From Cyanobacteriota bacterium (GTDB taxonomy: Bacteria; Cyanobacteriota; Cyanobacteriia; CACIAM-69d), in the NCBI GenBank assembly GCA_022402445.1, contig JAKRSF010000004.1:710120-774119 (forward strand): a DNA stretch of 64,000 nucleotides, given 5' to 3'. Position numbers and translations under genes: made by a program. Shown one piece after another: positions 1-9,416 of this stretch. The notes below the pieces were generated by a model that saw only the letters and a list, made by a program, of their open reading frames with translations, had not been told where the DNA came from and did not search any database. Every line of letters begins with the position of its first letter. The stretch's first letter is position 1.

Positions 1-134
1 TCGGAAGTCCCAAAGCATTGCTGTAATAAAACAAGCAGTTGATCCGCGTAGGAAGTCTCAGAGATTCCTGAGTGTGTACTATAGAATTCAGAAATAAATT
101 CTTCGTAATAGGTCGTAGTAATAAGGTACTTCAC
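1..134 (-). CDS. Probable glycosyltransferase, N-terminal fragment (runs off left edge)
   Basis: An open frame starts with GTG at 134 and continues off the window. It reads VKYLITTTYYEEFISEF and then STHSGISETSYADQLLVLL, which resembles the start of CgeB/SPBc2-like glycosyltransferases of surface-polysaccharide loci (recalled family resemblance, only 44 residues visible). GTG is the only standard start: a TAA stop lies seven codons upstream and no NTG codon lies between. It follows the methyltransferase gene on the same strand after 38 bases, so it is probably in the same transcription unit. No clear ribosome binding site is visible. Confidence 0.55.
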   Translation of the reverse strand, partial: MKYLITTTYYEEFISEFYSTHSGISETSYADQLLVLLQQCFGTS

Positions 135-172
135 AGGATTTTCTATAAAAATTTATGTCAATAACAGACTCT

Positions 173-1042
173 TTATCGTGGTTTTTCTAAAACCATGAGG
201 ATGCCATTATTTTGAAAGTGTTGTCTACCGGGATGGAGTTGTTGTAGGAGTGAGTGGGTATAGTCCGGGATAGGGCTCGGAAATGTTAAAGATAGGTTTT
301 CAATATTAAATAGACTTTGATGCACAAAAGCTAGATAGTCTTCTGTAAACAGGCGATTGATGTGATGAGACTGATAAACATAGTAAACAATCTTTTGAGC
401 TGTTTCGCGATCAGTATGTTGGCACAGATATTGACATAGTTCGGCGGGCTTCATCAAAAGGTGTCCCCAGGGCGGAATGGGAGATTGACCGTGGTTGAAA
501 ACTTGGCCGGTGCGATCACTGATTTGGGGCAGGTGGTGGCCATCATGGGCTGACCAGATGGGTGAAAACATCGAGAAAAGCTTGCCACCGGGCTTCAGGG
601 CATGAAACATCTTGTCCAGGGCTAGGGGGAAGGGCTGGATGTGTTCAAAGGCAGCGATCGAAAAGATTAGGTCATAGTGTCCGTAGTAGGACTCTGGTAG
701 GTCTTCAATATTGGCCCAGAGGAGACGATAGCGATCAGGGCGCATGGGGCCATAGCCTCGTTCGGCGATCGCCCCCACTGCTGGATTTTTGATGTCACTG
801 CCCGTATGTACCGATCCACCGGCTGTCTGTAGTTCTGCTTCATAGGCGGGTGCTTCCAAGGCAGTCCAAGTCCTAGCTCCGAGATCATCAAAGACAAACT
901 CTTGAGGTAGGCTACCTCCCACTTCAAGGATATGTTTGCCCTCAAAACCCACCATCTGCTCACAACATTGCGCGTAGCTAACATGATAGGTCAAACCAAA
1001 TTTGGCTTGACACCTAGGCACTTGGTCACTGGTTAACAGCAT
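173..1042 (-). CDS. SAM-dependent methyltransferase (class I)
   Basis: This 289-residue protein has the class I methyltransferase pattern: a glycine-rich SAM-binding motif (HILEVGGSLP, about residues 37-46), an acidic strand end, a central DLIFSIAAFEHI segment and LKPGGKLF after it. Such Methyltransf_11-type enzymes in polysaccharide loci usually methylate a sugar or a glycan end, but the substrate cannot be read here. The ATG at 1040-1042 lies six bases after the frame-corrected end of the upstream dioxygenase-like gene, so the two were probably translated from one message. The flanks are more AT-rich than this gene, which itself contains one HIP1 site. Confidence 0.75.
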   Translation of the reverse strand: MLLTSDQVPRCQAKFGLTYHVSYAQCCEQMVGFEGKHILEVGGSLPQEFVFDDLGARTWTALEAPAYEAELQTAGGSVHTGSDIKNPAVGAIAERGYGPMRPDRYRLLWANIEDLPESYYGHYDLIFSIAAFEHIQPFPLALDKMFHALKPGGKLFSMFSPIWSAHDGHHLPQISDRTGQVFNHGQSPIPPWGHLLMKPAELCQYLCQHTDRETAQKIVYYVYQSHHINRLFTEDYLAFVHQSLFNIENLSLTFPSPIPDYTHSLLQQLHPGRQHFQNNGILMVLEKPR

Positions 1043-1048
1043 ACTGTA

Positions 1049-2094
1049 TCAACACAAGGCATCTAGTGAGTCAAAAACCCAATGAGAATTTTCACGCAAA
1101 TACTCAGGCATCATCATAAAGTGGCGACGCAACGAAAGGTGGGAGAAGATGTTAAACGCCCAGTAGCACCAATGTCGTTGTAGAGAGCGCGAGCCGCAAG
1201 GTGTAGGGAGCGACTCAGAATCCAAGGGAGGCGATCACGCTTCATAGTAAAGCTTCCAGGTAGACAACCCGCCGCACCTAAATCTGCGTTTGGCACATCA
1301 CTCAGGTAGAGAATTGCTCTATAAACATCTCGTCCTTCGTCAACATGAAAGTAACTGGAACGACCAGTTCCATAAGCCAAGTCTTGATAATCTGACTGCC
1401 ACCATCCCGCATGGGGAACTGATAACTCTAGAGCAAAGCCCGAGAGGGTAGAATGTTCGCGACGGGCAGAACGCATGGCAGAGCTGATTCCCAAGGCTTC
1501 AAATTGTTGATTGAGATATTGAACTATTTCGCGTGGAATTTGGTTAATAGATAACTCTTCACGGCTGTTGATCCCTTGGTCTGCTCGGGATTGAATCGTC
1601 TCCATCCAAAGTTGAAGGGCACGGTGAAGATTATGTACGATCTCTTGGGGAATGTGGCAAGTGAAAAAGCCTTGCTGCTCCAGCAACCGGTATATATTCA
1701 GCTCATGCTGATTGCTGACGACTGGATTCAGGGAGTTGCGACGCTCAAAGTAAGCCAAATCGTCAACTAAGATTCTGATCGTCTGTTGCCACACAGAAGT
1801 CAGGAATTCTTGGACATTCGGGATTTGAGATTTGTTTATGTTATTGAGATGCGTGAAAGTTTTAGCTAGCTTCGGTAATATTTTATGAATCGCGTCTTGT
1901 AGAGAAAGGCGATTACAGGACAGCGAGGTTTCTAAGGACAAGGACTCAATCTCATGACTAAGATCTTGGCAATCCTCCATCATTCTGTTCTCAAAACCAC
2001 TTTGGGATAAGTGATAAGCTGAGAAGGCAGGATGCTGTGTATATTGAATCGTTTTTTCATTCAACCAAGGATGAGGATTAACTAAGTCATTCAT
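1049..2094 (-). pseudogene. PhyH-like Fe(II)/2-oxoglutarate dioxygenase, apparently frameshifted near its 3' end
   Basis: The main frame runs from ATG 2092-2094 (an in-frame TTG lies upstream at 2127) to a TGA at 1114. It contains YFHVDEGRDVYRAILYLSDV, in which H-x-D followed by a strand of this kind resembles the metal site of phytanoyl-CoA-type dioxygenases. The last 16 or so residues (ATGRLTSSPTFRCVATL) look random. The neighbouring frame over the same bases reads YWAFNIFSHLSLRRHF and then MMMPEYLRENSHWVFDSLD, and stops at 1049-1051, six bases before the next gene. A single missing base at about 1163-1169 (in GGTGC-TACTGG) would join the two frames. It could be a true inactivating mutation or a sequence error. 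Role unknown; possibly sugar or lipid modification. Confidence 0.6.
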
Positions 2095-2140
2095 GGCAAG
2101 GGCTAAATTCTGAGAGATTAATATCAACAGGTTAGGTTGT

Positions 2141-4267
2141 TTAACATATTAAAGGAATTAGACGAGTACATAAGGGTGAGTAACGATGGAGTGCTTGACC
2201 ATTGGGAGCAATATAAAATACCTCTTTGTCATGTTGTCCTACAAAAGCAGTAACCTGGTCTCCAATACGTAATCCTTGTTCTCTAGCGCAGTTCACAAGA
2301 GTTCCTAGGTTGACACATTGTGATATATACTGAAACTTAACTCCAGGGTTGTTTTTTGGAAAATCATCTTGACCTGTAAAAATAAAGTGAAATATGCGGC
2401 GAAGTTGATGGATTATTTCTTGCTCTTCAACAAGAAAGCTGTTAGGTGACTGAGCTACTTTTAAATGGTTGTAATTGATTTCTAAGAGATCTTGACCACT
2501 AGTTATTGCGTCATGGAGTGTTTTAGCTTCTTTTCCTAATAGGAATTCAGGTAGAGAAGAAAAATCTTTATTGGGAACAACATCGCTAAAATCCAAAGAA
2601 GCTCCTAACTGATACAAATAATAGCATCGAAAGGCACGTGCTATTGTTGAAGTTGAAGCTGGTTGATCAATCAAATATTGAAGCTTTTGGAAATAGAGCG
2701 TTGGGGTTTCTTCCCATTCAAGAAAGTCATCATGGGGAAATGGTGACATGCCATGAATTGCTGTTAAAACAGGCACTCCTAAACGTGCGCACTCTAGACC
2801 AATGCTACTCCAGCTAGTTAATACTAAATCAGCCAGCTCCGCGACATCATAGCTCGATACAGGATCTTCTGGCCAGATAAAATGAGAGTTATGAAAAGTG
2901 CCTGAAAACTCATTCATTAATAATTGAAGGTGCTCTGACACTACAGAATCACGTTTGTTTTTAGATTCTCTGGGATGAACCCTAACCAATAACTTTATAT
3001 TATCATGTGATTCGAAAAATGAAACTAACTTTTTTAGCCAGTCTATTTGATCTTTAAAGGGATCACTTCTATTAGGCAATTTAATTCTTAGACCTTCTTC
3101 TATACTCATTTTTGCAGATAAATATTCATCTAGACTGCTTGTATAAGCAACGACTAGATATTTACCATCGTCTAAGCCAAGCCTCTTCTTAAGACCGTCT
3201 TGACCTATTGTCTTTGCTGGAGAGTAAATATGAGATACTGCACTTGAGAGTCGAGCAATCAAATCGTCACCTACTTCAAGTACCATTTTTTGGGTTAGTG
3301 ACAAGTCACGAAAACTTGGCCATAGTTCTCCTTGTTTGAGAGCCGTTTCTCGAAAAGTCCCACGATAAATAGCGTAGCGTTGTCTGTCAACACCCAAATG
3401 ACTTGGATGAGAAATTGAGAAAAGAGAGACTTTAGGATAAAGTTGAGCAACTATTCTATGTGTCAACATTAAAGAATAGTCACCATAATGAAAGGCATAT
3501 TTGACATTGAGTTTTAAGTAAACATATCTCAATATTTGATATGCGATAATATTATTCTTTATAAAAAGAAACCAAAGCAACTGAATATTATCAGAGGCTT
3601 GACTAAAGTCGATTTTTTTTGTTAACAGAGATAAGTCTAGAAGGGCAAGCTTGCCGAAAGCTACCCCGTCATACTCATAGCCCAGAAAGTTTCTGTTCTG
3701 ATGTAAAAATAATTTGAGATCGTTATCTATACTTGGAATATCAACAGAAAAATTTGGATAAATATCTACTAGATCATATTCCTTTAAATAGCTTTTTAAG
3801 ATTAGATGAACTTTGTTTTTGTAGTTTTGTATGTTTTCAGATTTAAACCAATCTTGAATAGCATCCGTAGATGGAATTAGAAAAGGATAAAATAAGTCGC
3901 TACAGTTTAGAAAGAGTGATTGGATACCCTGTTCTTGAAGAGTTTTTGCGACGACACATTGAGCAGAGAAATGTGGTAAAACACTGACATCAGGACTAAA
4001 ATATAATGCCACTTCTTGTCCATGCAAAATTCTATCATAACCTGATAAAATCTCCTCACTAGATTTATTTTTGTTGCTCACATTGAGCCAGTTGATTTTG
4101 GATCTTAAGTCTAAGCTTTCAGAATCAAGTGCATTCGCTTGAGAGTAAGACTTTGCTGAAGCTTCTTTTTTTCCTAAAAAATCTAGAACCTCTGCGAGTT
4201 GAATATAATTAAATGGATTGCAAGGATCCACTCGTATAAACTCGTATAGTTGTGTTCGATAATCCAT
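2141..4267 (-). CDS. Large glycosyltransferase / capsule-type glycan transferase
   Basis: The protein has about 708 residues from ATG 4265-4267; a TTG ten codons upstream is possible but lacks support. The N-terminal 80 residues look helical and TPR-like (YEFIRVDPCNPFNYIQLAEV). The middle has Rossmann-like stretches. The segment RVHPRES, then YDVAELADLVLTSWSSIGLE and CARLGVPVLTA, resembles the nucleotide-binding end of GT-B enzymes related to KpsC/KpsS and CDP-glycerol glycerophosphotransferases. No membrane segment is evident, so it is probably a cytoplasmic or peripheral enzyme that elongates or caps the glycan. Base composition is strikingly AT-rich compared with the rest of the window, which suggests acquisition by transfer. 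Acceptor and donor are unknown. Confidence 0.6.
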   Translation of the reverse strand: MDYRTQLYEFIRVDPCNPFNYIQLAEVLDFLGKKEASAKSYSQANALDSESLDLRSKINWLNVSNKNKSSEEILSGYDRILHGQEVALYFSPDVSVLPHFSAQCVVAKTLQEQGIQSLFLNCSDLFYPFLIPSTDAIQDWFKSENIQNYKNKVHLILKSYLKEYDLVDIYPNFSVDIPSIDNDLKLFLHQNRNFLGYEYDGVAFGKLALLDLSLLTKKIDFSQASDNIQLLWFLFIKNNIIAYQILRYVYLKLNVKYAFHYGDYSLMLTHRIVAQLYPKVSLFSISHPSHLGVDRQRYAIYRGTFRETALKQGELWPSFRDLSLTQKMVLEVGDDLIARLSSAVSHIYSPAKTIGQDGLKKRLGLDDGKYLVVAYTSSLDEYLSAKMSIEEGLRIKLPNRSDPFKDQIDWLKKLVSFFESHDNIKLLVRVHPRESKNKRDSVVSEHLQLLMNEFSGTFHNSHFIWPEDPVSSYDVAELADLVLTSWSSIGLECARLGVPVLTAIHGMSPFPHDDFLEWEETPTLYFQKLQYLIDQPASTSTIARAFRCYYLYQLGASLDFSDVVPNKDFSSLPEFLLGKEAKTLHDAITSGQDLLEINYNHLKVAQSPNSFLVEEQEIIHQLRRIFHFIFTGQDDFPKNNPGVKFQYISQCVNLGTLVNCAREQGLRIGDQVTAFVGQHDKEVFYIAPNGQALHRYSPLCTRLIPLIC

Positions 4268-4357
4268 AGTGTAGACCCTATAATTATTGTTTTTCAAGGA
4301 AGCTGAATTTATTATTCTCGTATCTCAATCACCACTTGTGATTTAAGGAAACTTACT

Positions 4358-4990
4358 CTATAGCGATCTTTCCCCAATCTTTTTTGCTGGGACGCCAGCG
4401 TATATATTGTATGTCATTGTACTCTTTGTGACAACTGATTTTGTTCCAATCACAGTTCCTGTTGCAATATCAACACCCGGTAAGACAGTGACATGAGATC
4501 CTAGCCAAGAATCCTCACCAATAACTACTTTCCCATAGCTGTGTGGTTGACTCTTAATGGTCTTTGATCGACTTAAGCCGTGGGATGAACTTTGTATATA
4601 ACAATAACCAGCTATTAGTACATGCTTATCTATAAGAATATCAGTTCCAGCATTGAATACGCAATATCCTCCAATATCTGCATATTCTTTAAATGTCAGT
4701 ACAGCATTATTTGCAGACACTAGGCGACAGCATGTGTCAAATGAGACATTGTCTTGAATTTGAATTCTCCCATTTTCGCGAATTCGTAAATCAATATCTC
4801 CATAAATCTTGACATTGTTGCCAATAATAATATTGCTAGGATTAGCACGTAGCTTAAGATATGGAACACCTTGAATGTAAAAACCTTTTCCAACGTGTAT
4901 ACCTTTTAGTCTTAAGACGATGGAAATTAGTACACTGTATGGATGGTAAACCCACCATCCCAGCAAAAATGCCAGAAATTTTATGTCCAT
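4358..4990 (-). CDS. Hexapeptide-repeat acyltransferase (left-handed beta helix)
   Basis: This 210-residue protein has the repeated hydrophobic hexapeptide pattern of WcaF/Maa/NodL-type O- or N-acyltransferases: NIIIGNNVKIYGDIDLRI, IQIQDNVSFDTCCRLVS, then WLGSHVTVLPGVDIATG and the typical end VVTKSTMTYNIYAGVPAKKI. A short hydrophobic stretch near residues 7-25 may anchor it at the membrane. In this locus it probably acetylates a sugar on a nucleotide or lipid carrier. A role like WbpD, the acetyltransferase of the UDP-diacetamido-uronate pathway, is possible but not shown. Composition is AT-rich like its neighbours. Confidence 0.75.
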   Translation of the reverse strand: MDIKFLAFLLGWWVYHPYSVLISIVLRLKGIHVGKGFYIQGVPYLKLRANPSNIIIGNNVKIYGDIDLRIRENGRIQIQDNVSFDTCCRLVSANNAVLTFKEYADIGGYCVFNAGTDILIDKHVLIAGYCYIQSSSHGLSRSKTIKSQPHSYGKVVIGEDSWLGSHVTVLPGVDIATGTVIGTKSVVTKSTMTYNIYAGVPAKKIGERSL

Positions 4991-5020
4991 CTTTAAATAT
5001 CTTAAATGTCTCCAGAAATA

Positions 5021-5359
5021 TTACTCGTCAAGCCAAGCGAGAAGTTTCTGATTTTCATTTGAGCAATACTCCTGGAATAGCTGCAATTGAATTTCTTCTA
5101 CAACCATAATATAAACTTTGCCCTGAGAGTTTTGAACGAGTGCCGTTTTGAACCCCTCGTTCTTTAGTCTTCCATTAATGGAGGGTGTAGCATAAAATCC
5201 CCAATCTTTTGCTACAAAATCGTAACGACAGCCAGATTCTGTGACAAAACTAATTTGTTCATTTGGTTCTAGATGAATATCTCCAAGATCTCTGATCTCA
5301 ATATTGTGATTTTTTCCGACGGTGAATGTACGCGAGCATTCTCTCAGATGTATTTGCAT
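5021..5359 (-). CDS. Small conserved-looking protein next to sugar amidotransferase, function unknown
   Basis: This 112-residue protein starts at ATG 5357-5359; a TTG five codons upstream would overlap the preceding gene. It contains FTVGKNHNIEIRDLGDIHL, QISFVTESGCRYDFVAKDWG and FYATPSINGRLKNEGFKTAL. There is no signal peptide or membrane segment, and the sequence looks like a small alpha/beta or beta-rich cytoplasmic domain. It lies two bases after the stop of the N-acetyl-sugar amidotransferase gene and is surely co-translated with it, so it may be an accessory subunit. I do not recognise the family with confidence. Confidence 0.65.
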   Translation of the reverse strand: MQIHLRECSRTFTVGKNHNIEIRDLGDIHLEPNEQISFVTESGCRYDFVAKDWGFYATPSINGRLKNEGFKTALVQNSQGKVYIMVVEEIQLQLFQEYCSNENQKLLAWLDE

Positions 5360-5361
5360 AA

Positions 5362-6477
5362 TTACCAGTTCCAATTTTGGATTAGGAAATTTCTAATTGA
5401 CCAAACACCGGCTGAGTCCTGCTGCCAGATTTTTCGATTGCGGAAGCGCTCGGCAACTTCAAAGAAATATTCGTGGCTAATGCCAACGTAGTCGCAGAAC
5501 TGGTTGATCTCATTGTGTGGCGTTTCATCACCTGTTTGACAAACGATATCAATTGCTTTTTCCCGTGTCATGCGTCCATTACGGATTTCCAGGGAAAGGT
5601 TGTCCCATAGTCGAGTGAACCCAAATTTGTACCATTTCATCCAGTGATGGATGGTAATTAGAAAGCTGTCATCAATATCTGCAAATTTATAGTAGCCTAT
5701 TTTGGGCCTATCATCTGCCTGAAATCCATGTTCTTTGGCAAGATGATAAGTTTCAAGGGGATCCCAGCGAAAGTAATACCCTAGGAAAACTGCGGTGACA
5801 CCTGCTTTTGCTTGATCTGCGTCGCTGGGCCAAAAATATGGAATAAGGTCAGCACGACTTAACTCATTGTCAATCCAGTCCTCGGCAGTAGTGCCGTTAG
5901 TCACACCATACTGCTTTAGCCAAGCATGGTTCAGGTGTACTCCCTTTAGTGCTTCATCATCTCCGCCATATTCATATGCAGAATTTTCTCCCCATAGGAT
6001 CAGGGGAATTCTAAAGTTGACTGCAATCTGTAGAGGTATAGCGTGAAGTGCCATGTGCATGGGAATTAGTGGACTGCCCATCCGCTCAAATGCCTTGAGA
6101 GTGAATTTACGCTCAACTTTAGGGTTGATACTAAAGTCGATGTGGTTCACTCCCAGGCTAATTAGATTTTGAAGATTGGCAGCACCCAGAGTATTACGTG
6201 CAGGTGTTTTCCAGGTAACACACAGAGGGTTCAGCCCATACTCTAAGGCTTTGAACGTTTGCCAAGTACTGTCCTTCCCGCCACTGACAGGAATGATGCA
6301 GTCATATAAAGACTCCTGTGACTTAATTTCTTTAACTAAAGCTTGAAACTGCTCCTGGCGCTGATGCCAATCCACTTGAGCCTTTAACGACAAGGTAGAG
6401 CAGTTACAATTTCCGCTACCATCAAATCGAATGCCCGGTCTTATATCAGGCAATATACATGTTTTACAGTAGTTCAT
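5362..6477 (-). CDS. N-acetyl sugar amidotransferase (WbpG/PseA/LegG-type)
   Basis: The ATG at 6475-6477 gives a 371-residue protein beginning MNYCKTCILPDIRPGIRFD. It has a Cys4-x2-Cys7 / Cys24-x-Cys26 zinc-ribbon-like set followed by the ATP pyrophosphatase PP-loop SGGKDS at residues 65-70. This is the architecture of N-acetyl-sugar amidotransferases, which turn an acetamido group into an acetamidino group in nonulosonic acids or ManNAc3NAmA. The WbpG-type enzymes known to me obtain ammonia from HisH/HisF-like partners. Neither partner is in this window, though an AsnB-type glutaminase gene lies two genes upstream. The earlier TTG at 6519 would add an unconserved-looking tail. Confidence 0.85.
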   Translation of the reverse strand: MNYCKTCILPDIRPGIRFDGSGNCNCSTLSLKAQVDWHQRQEQFQALVKEIKSQESLYDCIIPVSGGKDSTWQTFKALEYGLNPLCVTWKTPARNTLGAANLQNLISLGVNHIDFSINPKVERKFTLKAFERMGSPLIPMHMALHAIPLQIAVNFRIPLILWGENSAYEYGGDDEALKGVHLNHAWLKQYGVTNGTTAEDWIDNELSRADLIPYFWPSDADQAKAGVTAVFLGYYFRWDPLETYHLAKEHGFQADDRPKIGYYKFADIDDSFLITIHHWMKWYKFGFTRLWDNLSLEIRNGRMTREKAIDIVCQTGDETPHNEINQFCDYVGISHEYFFEVAERFRNRKIWQQDSAGVWSIRNFLIQNWNW

Positions 6478-6654
6478 AGTATTAAATTCAATGAAAGTAA
6501 GGGGAGTTGGCTTTCCCAAAATGCCGCTGCCGATGAAGTTGAGAGCATACTAAGTAGACCACGAAAATAAAATACGCATAGTTGAGCTCTCTCCTCAAAG
6601 GAACGTTCTGAAACACATTCATGATTGTTTATTTTGTTCTACTTGGCAACAGCT

Positions 6655-7422
6655 TTATTCTTCGACGTAATATCCAAGATTGGGATAGAAACCTATCACT
6701 TTGAGGCGCTAGTGCTTAACGTTTGCTGCTTCAAGAATTTCTAAAAGAGCCTTTGTTACACCACTAGTATTATTTAACCCATGCACAGCGACCAGTCCGC
6801 CTCCAAAAAGCCTAGGAAAAAAGCTCTCCAATGCTGCCCTTGTCGTCTTGTATAGGTTGACTGGAAGGTGAGTAATTCTAAGTAGGCTTTCAGGGCGCTC
6901 TAGGATGAAGCTTTTTGCTGTTTCAACCAAATCCCCCTTAATTAGTTCTACTTTCGGTAGGTGGTTGAACGGTCTGTCTTCATCAAAGATGCCAATGCAG
7001 TGCATTAGGTCTTCGTATGTAGAAGCATCGTAAGTGTATTTTTGTCGATCTACCCACCTATCCTTTGATGACTTTGAATCCAGGTCGTCGTAGGACGCAT
7101 TGCCCTCAAATGTGTCGAACCCGTAAACTTTGCATTGGCAATTGTAGGGCTCAAGAGCAGCGGATAGAGTTGCATAGGTCATCAAGCATTTACCATAATA
7201 GACTCCGCAATCAGTAATTGATCCTGCAACTCCTGAAGTCGTCTCAAATGGTTTGGTATAGTCATGGATTTTCGCAAATTCTTGTCGACTCATAAATCGC
7301 ATGAGGGAGCGATTCTTATCCATGGAAGTACCAAACCCTTGCTCTAAATACTGTGCTCTTTTCTCTTCGGCATTTGCTTGAAGCTTTGCTTGAAGCGGTG
7401 AGTGATTGTTTTCGGTGTTCAT
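6655..7422 (-). pseudogene. TylF-family O-methyltransferase-like gene with in-frame amber codon near the end
   Basis: The open frame starts at ATG 7420-7422 and stops at TAG 6709-6711 after 237 residues. It resembles the TylF/MycF O-methyltransferase family in its SAM-binding half (SITDCGVYYGKCLMTYATLS, then VYGFDTFEG). Directly after TAG the same frame continues for 17 sense codons, RLKVIGFYPNLGYYVEE, and ends at TAA 6655-6657. That tail resembles the usual family C-terminus, which suggests a nonsense mutation. The usual acidic metal-binding residues also look lost: a D-x-D/E-x-Y segment reads LPVNLYK and a D-D/E pair reads VHGLN. The product may be inactive or changed in function. Substrate unknown. 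Confidence 0.6.
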
Positions 7423-7506
7423 GGGTTCATTGTAGGTGTGTTTTTGGCTGAATTTTGGAATGCTGCTGCGGGGACTACTTCTGAAATCTTTAAAAGATGT
7501 TTTTTC

Positions 7507-9339
7507 TCAAGTTAAGGTTTCAAGGAATATTTTAGAATTCAAGAAGTAGAATAAAAACTTGCTTTCGCTATTAGACAAGGATTCACATTTTAAAAGATTG
7601 TAAATTTTTTGTTTCGAGAAGAAATCATAGATTAAACCATCATCTAGAATATAGCTCATTGCGTCCTGGCTGTCTATGTTTATCAGGTCAAGAACCGGTG
7701 CATTGAATCCAACTTTTCGGTAACTTTGAAGAATTGGTGAAGGGACAATATGCTTCATCGCATCTCGCAAAACAGCTTTAGCTCTTGCTTTCTTGATTAG
7801 GTAAGGTAGCGGGATCGAGTAAGCATGCTGAAACAAGTTTTTGTCTAAAAACGGAGAACGATTCTCCATCGAGAAGAACATTGCATTCGAGTCGTCTTCG
7901 TGAAGGATTACAGGAACAGCTTCAACAAAAAGCTCATTTGCCATTCGGTTCCGTAAGAAAGAAAATCCATAATCAATTTCTGTAAATGGCTCAAACCACT
8001 CCTCCTTGAGCCAACTCGAAAACAAACTATTGTTGAGGTAAATATGGTCTCGACAATTAGGATTTTTAAAGTATAGATCGGGATCTTTCAAATAGGGATT
8101 ACGAACGGTTTCTGACTGGTACATCATCCAATCTTTTAGTGACTGTTGATGCAGTGATGGATCGATGCGGGCAAGCTCATATAGATAAAGGTTGTGGTGA
8201 TCATAGTAGCCTGTGAACAGCTCGTCTGCACCTGTTCCACTGACAGTAACCTTGTAGCCGTGGGCAGCCATAGCCTGCATCAATTGCCAGTGAACATAAT
8301 AAGAAATAGTGTACACTGGAGCATCGTGCGATGCAACAAGGGTTCGCAAATTGTCAAGAAAGTTTTCTTGGCTTAGGCAAATGGGAGTGTGGCGGACTCC
8401 CAAATCGCGCACAGCACAATCAACCATTTCCTGCTCTTCGTAGCGAGCATCAGTGTTGACAATTGTAAAGCCATGAACATCAATGCCAAGTATCCGATGA
8501 GCAATGGCAATTAGGCTGTTGGAGTCGATTCCCCCACTCATACAAAAAGCCATGGGGACATCAGATCGCATTCTGATGCGGACTGCTTCAATCAATAACT
8601 CCTTCGTCTTTGCAACGGCATCTGCATACGACATTTTTGAGTCTTCAACCGATTGTGGTTGCCAGTAGCACTCAAAGTTTCTAGAACCATCAGGCTTTAT
8701 GAAGAGGCAGCTCGCCCTAGGAAGTTCTTTAACTTCCAGAAAGAAGGTTTCTTGCGTTTTGTATAGAGACTTATAACCATTGATAAGGTAACGAAGTAAA
8801 TGATTTTTGTTGATTTGTGGCCAAATACCTGCAAGGGCTGCAAGGGCTTTAACTTCCGATGCAAAGTATAAACCTTCCTCCCGTTGCCATAGGTACAGCG
8901 GCTTTTCACCAAAGAGATCGCGGCACAACACCAATGATCCGTCACGCTCGTCATAGGTCGCAAAAGCCCACATCCCCTCGCAGCGATCCAGGACTTCCCA
9001 GCCAAATTCGTCAATAGCAGTGAGCAGTACTTCAGTGTCGGATGTGGTTTTGAAGGTGCGATCGCGCGATTTTAAGTCAGACTTGAGTTCTAAATAGTTA
9101 TACAACTCGCCGTTGAATGCAATCCAGCGTGATCCAACATTAAAGGGTTGGTTGGATCGAGGATCGAGATCAATAATGCTGAGGCGAGTGTGCAAGAGAT
9201 GAACGTGTTGCCCTGTGGGAGTCAACCAGTGGTGATTGCCTGCAGCATCAGGTCCACGTCGCTCCATCCGCTGTAAACAGGCTTGAATGCGTCCTCGTCC
9301 CAATTCTTGCGTTCCGATATAGCCTGCAATTCCACACAT
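7507..9339 (-). CDS. asnB: Glutamine-hydrolysing asparagine synthase-like amidotransferase
   Basis: This 610-residue protein starts with MCGIAGYIG; Cys2 is the expected N-terminal nucleophile of class II glutamine amidotransferases. A second domain carries the PP-loop SGGIDSN around residue 265 and the synthetase segment that follows, so the length and domain order match AsnB. Inside a polysaccharide locus such paralogues often amidate a glycan carboxyl group rather than make free asparagine. It could also supply ammonia to the sugar amidotransferase downstream (inference). It follows neuB after 77 bases. Its 3' part is AT-rich and it has one HIP1-like site near 9057. Confidence 0.88.
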   Translation of the reverse strand: MCGIAGYIGTQELGRGRIQACLQRMERRGPDAAGNHHWLTPTGQHVHLLHTRLSIIDLDPRSNQPFNVGSRWIAFNGELYNYLELKSDLKSRDRTFKTTSDTEVLLTAIDEFGWEVLDRCEGMWAFATYDERDGSLVLCRDLFGEKPLYLWQREEGLYFASEVKALAALAGIWPQINKNHLLRYLINGYKSLYKTQETFFLEVKELPRASCLFIKPDGSRNFECYWQPQSVEDSKMSYADAVAKTKELLIEAVRIRMRSDVPMAFCMSGGIDSNSLIAIAHRILGIDVHGFTIVNTDARYEEQEMVDCAVRDLGVRHTPICLSQENFLDNLRTLVASHDAPVYTISYYVHWQLMQAMAAHGYKVTVSGTGADELFTGYYDHHNLYLYELARIDPSLHQQSLKDWMMYQSETVRNPYLKDPDLYFKNPNCRDHIYLNNSLFSSWLKEEWFEPFTEIDYGFSFLRNRMANELFVEAVPVILHEDDSNAMFFSMENRSPFLDKNLFQHAYSIPLPYLIKKARAKAVLRDAMKHIVPSPILQSYRKVGFNAPVLDLINIDSQDAMSYILDDGLIYDFFSKQKIYNLLKCESLSNSESKFLFYFLNSKIFLETLT

Positions 9340-9416
9340 GGGTTACTCAAGAAGTTTCAATAGCTTTGCTATAGCGCAGCTACAGCCTATTCTGGATCAT
9401 AATCACCGTCAAACAT

